This document shows positions 11,134 through 21,386 of a DNA stretch of 64,000 nt, piece by piece. Source of the DNA: Euborellia annulipes (taxonomy: Eukaryota; Arthropoda; Insecta; Dermaptera; Anisolabididae); assembly GCA_023213315.1 (NCBI GenBank), contig JAKCPI010000513.1:30194-94193 (forward strand), given 5' to 3'. Position 1 is the first letter of the stretch. Every line of letters begins with the position of its first letter. The translations under genes were made by a program, and so were the position numbers. The notes under the pieces are model-generated. The model was given only the letters and a program-made list of their open reading frames with translations, was not told where the DNA came from and made no database searches.

Positions 11134-12060
11134 TACCGCATCACCTTAAAATGAGCAAAAGAAAATCGAAAATAGGAATAGACAAGAATCAAATGTGTTA
11201 TATTAAAACTAAAATGACATATCTTTTATTTATTAATGGATTTACTATTAAAGTTAAAATCTACTATCTTTGTGCAAGACCTTTTCTCAAACAACTTAGT
11301 GGATCACCCCTAGACTAAGCCAGGTCCCCGGGTAAGAGAGTCATCTTGGATTTGTGGAGAGAGGGACCATACAAGAGTGAATCATCTCCTTAAAAAACTT
11401 GAAATATTTCATTATTAGTAGAAATATTTCGGTGTAAGAAAGGATCATCTTAGAGTTTTTCCCATAAATTACTGAAGAAAAAATAATAATAGTATTGAGA
11501 ATGGTAAAAACCTTTGGAAATTTATAGCAGAGTTCTATGATTGTGATGATTCGTGCAAAATTTCAGCAATCGAATAATGCAGGCAATGGTTATGAACAGA
11601 AACTTTAATCGGCTCTCCTGAAAAATCGCTTTTTACTTTCTCTTACCCTCTATATACTGTATGTGAATATTTAGAGAGAGAAAGTATTGGATTCATGCCA
11701 AAACTTCGATGACGAGATTTTGATGGATATACACGTTTTGAGGTCCCCTGAATCCAAAAAAGTGGTTTTCGTGACATGGTCTGTCTGACTGAGTGTGTGG
11801 GTTCAATTTAAAGCATGAAGGAATTGAGCTAGAAGTTTGAAATTTTATATTTAAGTTAAGCACCCACCTAGTGGGTGAAAATAAGCTTTTAATCAAAATC
11901 GACCAAAACGTACTAGTACTAGGTTTAACCTTGCTCCTTTTAATGTATTTTTAGTCTTGGCTGAAGATGGCTGTGTGATGCGGCCGAAATATCCCAAAGA
12001 AATTTTGTATATTTGGAAATAAAAAGTGCGAAATAAATAAGGATTTATCTTTTATTTTAA

Positions 12061-12101
<41 letters not shown>

Positions 12102-12445
12102 TATAATTAAAAATTCAAAATATTTCTCTAATTACCTTTTTATATCTATTTCAACAATAGGTGGAGATTCAAACTTTATCAGTTACAAAATTTTTATCAT
12201 TTTCTATGATTCGATGAAGTATCTTTTGTTTTCTTTTTCCATAAGCACTCTTTCATTTTTCAAATCAAAAGCAAAATCCCCTCACTTTTGTATCCATTGT
12301 AAATTAGATAGAAGAGCGAACCTCGCATTGCTCTCTTGTTCGCTTCCGTGTTTCCGTGTATATTTTAAGTTAAATTGGTGCACATAATTTGAGAGGTAAA
12401 TATTTTGAAGATGTCCTTCTAATAAGATATAGATCGACGATTCCT
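11134..12445. repeat. intergenic; repeat tail and cassette
   Basis: No gene seen. 11640-11930 is an interspersed repeat whose relatives lie at 32870-32955, 34025-34115, 55610-55740 and 62440-62740 (shared CTTTCTCTTACCC, GATATACACGTTTTGAGGTC and, inverted, ATCAAAATCTCGACATCGAA). 11961-11993 carries the plus-strand cassette CTGAAGA, T, GGCTG..CGGCC, GAAATATC. A (TA)n tract covers 12065-12099. Confidence 0.5.
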
Positions 12446-12514
12446 TTAAACAGGCTTAGCACTTTGAGGTTCAGCATATGTTACACAGGCGTCTTGTCCA
12501 CCGAAGATGAAATT
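12446..12514 (-). CDS. possible last coding exon, unknown protein
   Basis: A clean minus-strand acceptor CAATTTTAG precedes an open frame of 22 codons, NFIFGGQDACVTYAEPQSAK then PV and a TAA. I do not recognise the protein. It shares the pattern F-x-x-G-G-x-ACV-x-x-x-EP with the segment at 18655-18807. No other exon of a gene could be joined to it with confidence, so it may be an exon of an unrecognised minus-strand gene between ph and SDF4, or a decayed copy. Confidence 0.3.
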   Translation of the reverse strand, partial: NFIFGGQDACVTYAEPQSAKPV

Positions 12515-13323
12515 CTAAAATTGACAACGAAATTTTTAAAATCATAAAAACAAAATGGTTTTTTCATTACTATAAATAACATTCTAGGGTAAGATTACTC
12601 TAATGTTACATTAATATCTATCTAATAGAATACTTTTAAATAAAAAAGGAATTTCAGAAAAGTTAAACAATTTTGATAAAAAATGGGGTTCTCAGGACAT
12701 GGAGTCAAGCTATTCTAATAGTTGATGATTTTTAAATATAATAAGATATGTATGGATAACTAATGCTAGTTGGGAAAAAAAAAATTGACTTCCAATTCAT
12801 GGATGTTTGAGTGTAAAGTTCATCGTTTATTTCTTTTGAATGAATTGAGTCGAACCATTCTAATGATGTAATAATAATATTTTGAATATTAAAAAAAGAA
12901 AATACAGCCAACAAAAATAGCAAAAACATCTATTTTTCAAAACGTTCCAGAATAGAGTGTTGAAAATTAGATGCTTTGTATTATTGGCTCCATCCTTTTC
13001 ATGTTAATCTAATTTTGTGCCAGTAACAAATTGCAATAATATTTTTCCAATAGAGTAGCTTTAAATATTATAAAATGTATACCTAGTCATTTAGCAAAAA
13101 TTAGAAATGCCAAGTCTTGTCAGTTTGTATAAAATTGACGTATATACATTTCTATTCCCTTTGATTTCACAAAGTCTATGGTCTACAGCTTTTTGGAATA
13201 TAAAAAGGGTAAAATTAATCTCAGTCGTCATTCAAACTACCCTATATATTGGTATAGTTGAAATGTTAAGACTCATTAGTCATTCTGTAACTTCTATATG
13301 AGGTATTTTTATGATTTTTTCAG

Positions 13324-13398
13324 CAACTTCTTGACCAAGTTTTTCCATTTCGACAGATTTATCGTGGAGAACTTAATGTCATTAGTTTAGAATCCTGA
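13324..13398 (+). other. weak candidate terminal exon
   Basis: After a plus-strand acceptor TTTTTTCAG comes an open frame of 24 codons, QLLDQVFPFRQIYRGELNVI then SLES and TGA. Nothing upstream on the plus strand joins to it convincingly. It may be a fragment of an old gene or chance. Confidence 0.18.
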
Positions 13399-14030
13399 AA
13401 TGTAAATACAAATATTAAATCATAATTTTATAAAATATCTACTTCAATTCCATCATTGTTTAATTATTATTTTATGTAAAATGTGAGTTTATTTAAAATT
13501 GAAAAAAAGCCATTTTTGGTTGTCATCAACTTGACTGCTCTGTATAAAAATTTAAAAAAGAGAAAGATATAAATTTAAAGAAAAATAATTCATATAACTT
13601 ACCATAATAAATATTAAAGTTAGAATAAAATCATATTTTATGAGTTTAGTGATTTAAATTAAAAAAAAAAGGAAAATTTATTTTCTTCTCAGTGAAAGTG
13701 CAAAAAACATACAGCGCCTCAATCGGCGTATGAATGAAACATTCCCACTTCTAAGCCCCCTTCCCCTCTCATCTAAACCCTTCTCATCAAAAAATTACTT
13801 AAAATGATTAAAAAACGTTCTTCATATAAAAAAATTCCTCTTGATTTCCTCATCTTCATCAAAAGGCTCAGCATATATAATATAATATAATCTGTATATA
13901 CGTGAAACAACCTCAATAAAACTTCAAACTCTACTATATAATTGTCCTATTTTCATTGCTTTTTCTAATTTATTAGGCCAATATTAAAAAAAATCTTATT
14001 TTGTAAATCAAACAATAATAAAAAAAAAAG

Positions 14031-14113
14031 TGCAGGAAGTGGATTTGAACTCGCACAAGTTTGATTACGTGAGGATGAAAAAAAAATGACCATTTAACCA
14101 ACTCGGCCACGTT
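14031..14113 (-). repeat. tRNA-Ser-like sequence (SINE head or pseudogene)
   Basis: Minus strand has an A-box-like GTGGCCGAGTTGGTTAAATG and a B-box-like GAGTTCAAATCC with a variable region between. The acceptor ends do not pair, so it is probably not a working tRNA gene. Confidence 0.5.
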
Positions 14114-14216
14114 CAATTTTATTTGCCCTCTACAAAATAAGCCATATAAGAAACATGAAATAAAAGAAGTATTAAAAAAATTTTAATATTTCACATATGA
14201 TATATCATTTTTTAGT

Positions 14217-15121
14217 ACTTTTTATTCTGATTAATAATTTATAATAAAAATGTCAATAGCATGGATAGTTTTCAAATAATTCAATGGGCAAACGTCAGAT
14301 TGTTTATGCCTTAATCTAATTAAATCAAAAACTCTATCTAACATATGATACATGCCATTAATTCTTGAATTCTCCCTGATTCCAAAGAACTAAACCCCCT
14401 TTTAATTATATGATCTAATTTGGGAGTTATTAGCGATCAAAGTTAAGCTTATTTTCGATCTTAATGACATCAACACTCAATTCTATATTATCGAAAAAGC
14501 TTATTTAGCATTGTCTGATTAAAACCAAATTTTTACCAGAGATTTATAATTAAAAAATGAGTTTTTTTCTAAAGTTTCATTGAGATTGGTAGAGAAATAA
14601 ATAAAATATTGACTATTTTGTAAATTGAATTTTAGAATTCGGGATCCCGGATGGGTAAAGAGAGCGCTCTGTGAACCGGGTCTAGGCTTGAACTGAGATC
14701 CCAAATTCTAAAACTCAATTTACAAAATAGTCAATATTTTATTTATTTCTTTACCAATCTCAATGAAACTTTAGAAAAATACTCATTTTTTAATTATAAA
14801 TCTCTGGTGAAAATTTGGTTTTAATCAGACAATGCTAAATAATTCGATAATATAGAATTGTGTGTTGATGACATTAAGGTCGAAAATAGACTTAACTTTG
14901 ATCGCCAATAACTCCCAAATTAGATCATATAATTAAAAGGGCTTTAGTTCTCTGGAATCAGGGGGAATTCAAGAATTAATGACATGCATCATATGTTAGA
15001 TAGAGTTTTTAGTTTAATTACATCAAGGCATAAACAATCTGACGTTTGGCCATTGAATTATTTGAAAACTAGGCATGCTACTGGAATTTTGATTATAAAT
15101 TATTAATCCCCATAAAAAGTA
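14217..15121. repeat. 900-bp inverted repeat
   Basis: Two arms of about 430 bases (14217-14653, 14690-15121) are near-perfect inverses, from GATTAATAATTTATAAT at the outside to the shared GGGATC near the centre. The short loop (about 14654-14695) is more G+C rich. No coding frame explains it. Confidence 0.85.
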
Positions 15122-15360
15122 ATTTTCTAAACGGTTAGCTTTATTTGAAAGTTGATTAGGGTCGACTTCTATTCGATTTTAATTAAAATGTACCTGAAAG
15201 GATTAAATAACTTTTTTTGAATGCTGAGTTGATTTGTGCTGCACTCTTGTGGAAAGATTTTGAATTATAATTTTAAAAGCGTTTTCTTCATTATAAAAAG
15301 AAAATGATTATTACTACTATTGCAATCCAGTGCCTGTTCGAAGATTTGTTTACATTCTTA

Positions 15361-15751
15361 GGCTGAACGCCCACCGAACGAACAAAACGTTTTTGCCTAA
15401 AACTGTTTTTTCAATGCTTTTCTATGGGACAACGCACACCGAAGAGACAAAACACAATCGGACATGATTCGAAAACGTTTTTGCTCGTTCGATGTGCGTT
15501 GGCATCGAGCAAAACATAAGTGGAAGCAAACTAATTTTTTTTTTTTATAATTTTTAAAAACTCTCATACTTTTTTCCCATTCACACACACATACACAGTC
15601 TTCCCGGCAACTCATTATTTGTTAATTTACATATTGGGAGTCCAGCATTCTTATTTATTTATTTAATATCCAAATGGCTCTGGAAGCAAAATGCTCGATG
15701 GCAAAACATTTTGATCGAAAACGTTTTTGCTCGTTTGGAGTGTGTTCAGCT
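15361..15751. mobile_element. Harbinger-like element with nested SINE tail
   Basis: Ends GGCTGAACGCCCACCGAAC and GTGTGTTCAGCT lie between TTA trinucleotides (15358-15360, 15752-15754), as expected for PIF/Harbinger. A minus-oriented SINE tail (15537-15672; T-run, CCCATTCACACACAC, ATCCAAATGGCT) interrupts it. Confidence 0.62.
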
Positions 15752-15779
15752 TTAGAATATATAAATGCAAAGAATACAT

Positions 15780-15995
15780 AGATATGCCTCTATACAATTC
15801 CTATGAGAGAAATCGTAATTTTAGGAATTAATAACTCAAAAAGTTATAGGAATTTCGGGACCCGAGAATTTTCCTGAACTCTCCATAAGGTCCTCTATAA
15901 GACTGCAAAATTTCGATTCAAAATTCCAACGGGAAGTTGGTCAAAAAGAGCTTGACAGACGAACACTCCGCTATTATTATATATAGATTATTTAT
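15780..15995. repeat. retroelement-like tail
   Basis: The string CAAAATTTCGATTCAAAATT, CAGACGAACACTCCGC and a terminal ATTATTATATATAGATTATT look like the 3' end of a non-LTR element. No ORF remains. Confidence 0.3.
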
Positions 15996-16014
15996 TTTAT
16001 GCATATATAGGCCC

Positions 16015-16189
16015 CAGGGCCGGATCTAAGGGGGGAGGGCAGTGGGCAAGTGCCCCAGGCGACAGATATCAGGGGGACAATTAAAAAAAATTTACTAAAA
16101 AAAAAAAAAAAAAAAGTAAAATGATATGAATTTTGTATAGAAAATTTTAAGGAGGGGGCGGCAAATTAAATGTCCTAATTGCGGCCCTG
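16015..16189. mobile_element. hAT-like element, CAGGGCCGGATC family
   Basis: Ends CAGGGCCGGATCTAAGG and GCGGCCCTG; flanks ATAGGCCC and ATAGGCCA (7/8). Relatives: 34810-35007, and 3'-end fragments at 17590-17725 and 29400-29474. Confidence 0.82.
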
Positions 16190-16639
16190 ATAGGCCATGT
16201 TAACAAGGGCACAAAGAAAACAAGTAGAATTTTATTTTATATAAAATGAATAAATGAAGAAATCGCCTCTTCTTTTCAAGTATTATTTTTTCCAATAATT
16301 GCAATAATTGTTATTTCTCTATTTTTATTTTAATTCTCAGAAGTCATAAAAAAAAAAAAGAAAAAAAATTCTCAGAAGTCTCCGCCCCCTCCCCCACTCC
16401 TTTGTTATGTATTGGTTTGGCGGGCCATTTTCTAGATTTTTCTGTCTCTTTCGCACTCATGACAAGTGATAAAATTATTCAATCAAGAAATAAAGAGAGA
16501 AAGTATTATAAGTTTATTATAATTTTTGGCCATTTAGATGACAAATATTCAATTTATTAAAAAGTTGGTGAAATTTGGATTGAAATTTTATTTAATGATT
16601 TTTTTAAATTATATTAAAAATAAAAAAATTATTTATTAA

Positions 16640-16915
16640 TAATATTGGCGGGATCGTGGAGGTTTGGCTTTTAAGCTCACAACAGCCCAGAAACCTTGAC
16701 CAATCAGAAGCAGGGAAAATTGTTACGTCATTCAATAGGCGGCATTTGGCCAGGTCGTGATCTCCTTTGTTAGTTGTTTTTGAGTTAATGTAATGTTAAC
16801 ATGGTGTTCGTGTTTTTATGTTTATTTGGCTTTTGGACCAAAAGTGTAGTGTTCGTGTGTGTGCACCAAGAAATCGCCGCTTCATTTGATCTCTTATTAT
16901 TTAAAAGTGAGTTAA
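16640..16915. promoter_or_regulatory. promoter-like island
   Basis: A relatively G+C-rich stretch in AT-rich intergenic DNA. It contains CCAATCA (16700-16706), a CRE-like TTACGTCA (16723-16730), and on the plus strand ends in a donor-like AAAA|GTGAGTT at 16906/16907. No coding exon can be linked to it on either strand. It could drive a non-coding RNA or an upstream first exon. Confidence 0.25.
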
Positions 16916-16961
16916 ATTAATAATTATTTTTTATCTGGACCATATATGATAAAAATACAAG

Positions 16962-17112
16962 TCTTTTTTTTAACACACTTTTTTCTCATTCACACTCACA
17001 TTAACACACCCATTCACACAGTCTTTTCGGCAACTTAGGCCATTTAAGACTTTGACGATAATCGTTATTATTTATAATATCTATTGGGGTCCAGGCATTA
17101 CTATTTAAAAAA
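16962..17112 (-). repeat. SINE tail fragment
   Basis: T-run, ACACACCCATTCACACAG, CTTTTCGGCAACTTAGGCCA and GGGGTCCAGGCATTACTATT match the tail halves of the SINEs at 55262 and 58172. The tRNA-like head is missing. Confidence 0.6.
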
Positions 17113-17589
17113 ATAAAAGTCTATTATAAATTTAGAATCTAGATTGGTCGCGAATCATTAAGTTTATCTAAATCGCCGCTAGGGTGGCGCCACCGTACAA
17201 TAGTTTTATTTATTCTTTTCCTCATCATGGTTTTTTTCTGTTTGCTGTGGATTTCTCAGAACTTAGATTAATCTTAAAGAATGTATTGAAATTTACAGCA
17301 AGGAAAAAATGGATTTAAGTTTCTCATAATAAATGGACCATATATGATATGTTAATAATCAATTTTGATTTAATAATAAATTATATATAAAATAATTTAT
17401 TTATTAGATTATATAACCCAAATTGATTATAAAATTTTAATCTTAGATTATAATAGGCGAACTAGGCACAGGCCTGTGGCGTGAAAAAAGCTTGCTTATT
17501 TACATATCTATAATTTGTTTTTAGAAATAGAAAAGTATTTGATGTTGAAAAGGTATAGGTAATCAGAAGTCCACCGGCGTGTTAGGTTA

Positions 17590-17725
17590 TTTCTCAGTGT
17601 TGGGGTGTTTGAGGGGGAGGGGGCGGCAAAAGAGACCATTGCGGACCACTATTCCTATTTTGTCGCCCCCCTGGTATTTGCCGCCCGGGGCACATGTCAC
17701 CCACTGTTCCCGGCCCTGTATTATT
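17590..17725. repeat. hAT-like 3' fragment
   Basis: TTTGCCGCCCGGGGCACATG and CCGGCCCTG match the right end of the CAGGGCCGG family. The left end is not visible. Confidence 0.5.
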
Positions 17726-18100
17726 AAGTAATTTAGTTGTGAATAAATATAATCAGCCCATTTCAAGTTATTTTATCTGAGTCTGTGTCTAATTTGAGAA
17801 AGTTTAGGATTTATGCATCACAACCCCATTAATGATTTTTTATTTCTTTACTCTTTATATTTTTATTTATTTGAAGAATTTAATTTTTCTTTTGTTTTGA
17901 ATAAAAGTTAAAAATAGATTTTAAAATGAAATGTTTATAAACCTCCAATGAATCAATGTTTTTACTTTACGCCCCTGACTAAAATCAATCCCACATTTTT
18001 TAAATATATTTCTTAAAATAAAAAAAATGAATTATGGCCCTATGCTTTGGGTTCTTCAGCTTATTGGTAAATCTGGGACTGTTTATAGATACCTAATTAG

Positions 18101-18330
18101 CAGGCCCGCAGACAGAGGGAGGAGGGGGGTTATATCCCTTCCAGAGGAGCCCGGGCCCTTTGAGAACAGTAAAATTCTGATAAAATAATTTTCATGGTTA
18201 ACATTACAATTAAAAAAAAAATAATTTTCATTAAATTTTCTCCTAAGGGGGCCCGGGCCTTTTTAGCTAAAATCTTAAAATTATAGATGGGTGGCCCGTA
18301 TTATTATGTACCCCCGGGTCTGCGATCCTG
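18101..18330. mobile_element. hAT-like element, CAGGCCCGCAGAC ends
   Basis: Ends CAGGCCCGCAGACAG and GGGTCTGCGATCCTG; perfect 8-bp duplication CTAATTAG (18093-18100, 18331-18338). Confidence 0.85.
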
Positions 18331-18654
18331 CTAATTAGATCCTTTTAGAGTCAATATTTCTTAAAGTGTTGGAGCTATCAATTCATTTATTTCATTTTAA
18401 GAATTTTAATAGAAAGATATTTGAGTTTGATTCCAATCTTCAAATAAATAAATTAAAGGATTTTAAAACATTAAAGTAAAGCTAGGCGCAATATAAATAT
18501 ATTTTTTAATTTAAATTTCCTTTTTCGTTTGAAGAAGAGAGGGTTTTATTGTATAATATAAATATTTAATATAATTAATACCGTTAGGGGACGTTAATTA
18601 AAATATTCCTGAAAAGAGAGTTTTTTTAATTTTCCCTTTTGCAGACCTGAATTT

Positions 18655-18807
18655 TTATTTTAAATATTGTTTCATATAATTCCTATCGATAGGTTCGGGA
18701 TGTATTACACACGCTTCTTTTTTGGAGCCACCCATTCGAAATTCAGTCGCGGTTTGGTATTTCTTATCAGCAACGATCTTGGTGGCTATTGCTCTTCTAT
18801 GTGCCAT
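18655..18807 (-). CDS. small ORF, 50 aa, unknown
   Basis: ATG to TAA on the minus strand: MAHRRAIATKIVADKKYQTA, TEFRMGGSKKEACVIHPEPI, DRNYMKQYLK. Codon use is less AT-skewed than the flanks (GCC, ACC, ATC, GCG). The C-terminal half resembles 12446-12514. The frame is also open for some codons upstream of the ATG, so it could be an exon rather than a whole gene. I do not recognise a family. Confidence 0.35.
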   Translation of the reverse strand: MAHRRAIATKIVADKKYQTATEFRMGGSKKEACVIHPEPIDRNYMKQYLK

Positions 18808-21182
18808 GACCCAGCAAAAAAATAATTTTTTTTAAACCCTTTTCGACTACAGTGGCCATTTAGGGGTACCGAGGGACGTTCCACGCGCTAATTGAACGGG
18901 TTCAAAAATAATTTTTTTAAAATTGTAATTATTTCAAGGCCTCCTAAATTGTTGATACAACTATTACCTCTTCAGGTGGAATATAAATTCTTTGGAGTCT
19001 TCTTTTTTAAATAAAACAATTTTTTGGATATATTTATATATATATATAAAACATTTACTTAAACATAGTATATTATTAATTTCTATCTCCAACATATCAA
19101 ATTTGTATTTAATTATTACATAAACATCACAAGTAATTATAATACAATTTTGGACCATATATACAAAAAGTCTGAACACTTGTATGGTTGAATTGTTCTT
19201 AAGAACCTATAAACGAAACAATATAAAGTTTTCTTTTTAAATATATGGCAGTGAATTATATACTTATAATGATTAATAAATGCTTTAATATATAATTATA
19301 TTTACAATTAAAATTATGACCAATAAGTAATTTATAAACAAAAAAAATATTTAATGTGAATGAAGATTAACATATAAATATAGGCATTTCTTTTTTTACA
19401 TGTAGGTTCATATATACATCTTGAAATGAAAAGTAATTGAATTTTGTCAAATCAAACCATAAAACATTTTTTTTTTTTTTTTCTAAAATATAACAATCTT
19501 TGTTTTTTCTTCAAATTTGTTAAAATTTTAATTCACCTACCAAGGCACATAAATAGTTTTAATTTAATTGCTTCAGATCAACATTTATAAAACAGTTTAA
19601 TATTAGGTGGTTAAATTTTGGGTTAATATCTAGTATAGAATCTTAAGACACGGGGACAAGTTTAAACAACTTGCAGGAGTCTCGACCTTCTTTCGGTCCT
19701 TCGGTATGCAGTTCGGTTTCCTTAGATTAAAAAAAATTTAAAACAACTAGGGAAGTCTCGGCTTCGGTTCGGGATCGTTGAGCTAATGGCAAGAGAGAAC
19801 TGATGGCTTTGGGATTCTATTCTAGAGATTAACCAAATTTTGTTATTGTATGCATTGGTTAAAATTCTCGCGGATTTGGGAGTTCCATAAACAAAATAAT
19901 TAAGAATTATTAATCATTTTCAAAACCACACATCTTATGAACGTAGCTTTCAAATAATTTTCTTCCATCAGTGCCGCTGGTTTTTGATACTTTACACAAG
20001 TATTTTTAAATTTTAGAATTGAACTGCTATTTTCTTCTTTTCATTAATCTAGATCAGGGATTCCCAAACTTATTTGCTCCCTTTATATATATAAAATAAT
20101 TTTTCCGCAACTCCTTAGGTCAAAATATTAGTCTGTCTAAAATTGGAATCTTTTCCAGGCCGTCCTGTAACAGAGCTTTGGCTGTCGGGGAACTTGGAAG
20201 TTTGGAAATCCCTGATCTAGATAAATATCAAGTTTTTTTTTTTTTTTTGAAATATATTATGCGATTACTGGCAATATGGTGAGTCATTTCTCTCTTACAG
20301 ATATAAAATGGGAATGGTAAAAGTAAAAGGATAATCTTTGGGAGTAAATAATTTTAGAATGGGTTTAAAATTCCTAAGATCCCGAAAATAAATCTATAAA
20401 TATTAAGATATTTCTTTAATAATAATTAGGAAAACAAATTTTTTTGTTTAAAAAACTGCTATTCATAAAATTAATCAAATTATAAAACAAAAAATTAAAT
20501 TCATTCATTTGTTTGGAGGAGTTAGTGCCTCTAGTGTTATTAATCCATAGTAATGATTTTTACATACAAAAGAGAATGTTTATTATACAAATTTTTTCCT
20601 TTTTTTACACTAGCCCAGACTCCTTCAACTTTACTTGTCTTTTTGAGATTTTTCAAGTTTAACCATATTAAAAAAAAAAAAAAATGTTTCTACAGTGTAT
20701 ATAATTCATCATTCATTATTTTCGAAAAAATAAAATATAAAATTTTGTCCTTTTTTTCATACAGGGATTTTGATTAAAAATCTTTGAATGTAAAAAAAGT
20801 ATGTTATTCTTCACACACATATATTATTATTATTTTAAGAAAATAAAATTTCTTTTACATTCTGTGAATATATATGTATATATATACTAAAATCCATCAA
20901 GATAATTGGACAGTAGACCAAAGGTAATTATCTTTTGGGACTTAGTATATAAATATATATATATTTATATATATATATTTAAAAAAAAAAATTGAATTAA
21001 ATTAATATATGTTTATAACACTTAAACAATATAATAATTTAAAATGTTTGCCTACTAAACTAACAATATTGCATTCGTCCCTGCAAGATAAATAACAAAA
21101 TACAATATAACAAAACATAAAAAAAATATACATTTTATTTCTAAATATAGGTCAAGAAGAAATAATAAGATTAATAAATTTT
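18808..21182. other. ph 3' flank and intergenic DNA
   Basis: Very AT-rich with many TATA-type runs (for example 20935-20980). Apart from a small hAT-type element (20055-20214) I see nothing functional. The ph 3' untranslated region probably extends some way left of 21183. Confidence 0.4.
20055..20214. mobile_element. hAT-like element, CAGGGATTCCCAAACTT ends
   Basis: Ends CAGGGATTCCCAAACTT and AAGTTTGGAAATCCCTG; perfect 8-bp duplication ATCTAGAT (20047-20054, 20215-20222). Confidence 0.87.
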
Positions 21183-21386
21183 TTATTTATCTTTTACTTC
21201 ACCACGCATTGTGTCTATTTTTGCACATATTTTTAACGCTGGGCCAAGTTTCATTGACATAGCTGTCATAAGATGGTCTTCTTTAAGTAACATAAGTGCT
21301 TGTCCATCAATTTCTTGTATTGCAAAATCTTCTACGTAATCATCGCAACCCGGCAATTGTCTTATAAAGTCACAAACTTCGGCAAC
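21183..21386 (-). CDS. ph: ph exon 19 (SAM domain, stop)
   Basis: 67 codons plus TAA. Encodes VAEVCDFIRQLPGC, DDYVEDFAIQEIDGQALML, LKEDHLMTAMSMKLGPALKI, CAKIDTMRGEVKDK. This is the Ph SAM domain, which makes head-to-tail polymers and binds Scm. The IDGQALLLL-type and LGPALKI signatures are nearly complete. The acceptor is TTTTCTAG|GTTGCC. AATAAA-type hexamers overlap and follow the stop on the minus strand (21177-21187 and near 21133), possible poly(A) signals. Confidence 0.98.
   Translation of the reverse strand, partial: VAEVCDFIRQLPGCDDYVEDFAIQEIDGQALMLLKEDHLMTAMSMKLGPALKICAKIDTMRGEVKDK

Noticed and set aside
14031..14113. A working tRNA-Ser gene
   Set aside because: Internal boxes are present, but the acceptor stem does not pair and the anticodon arm region is a T-run.
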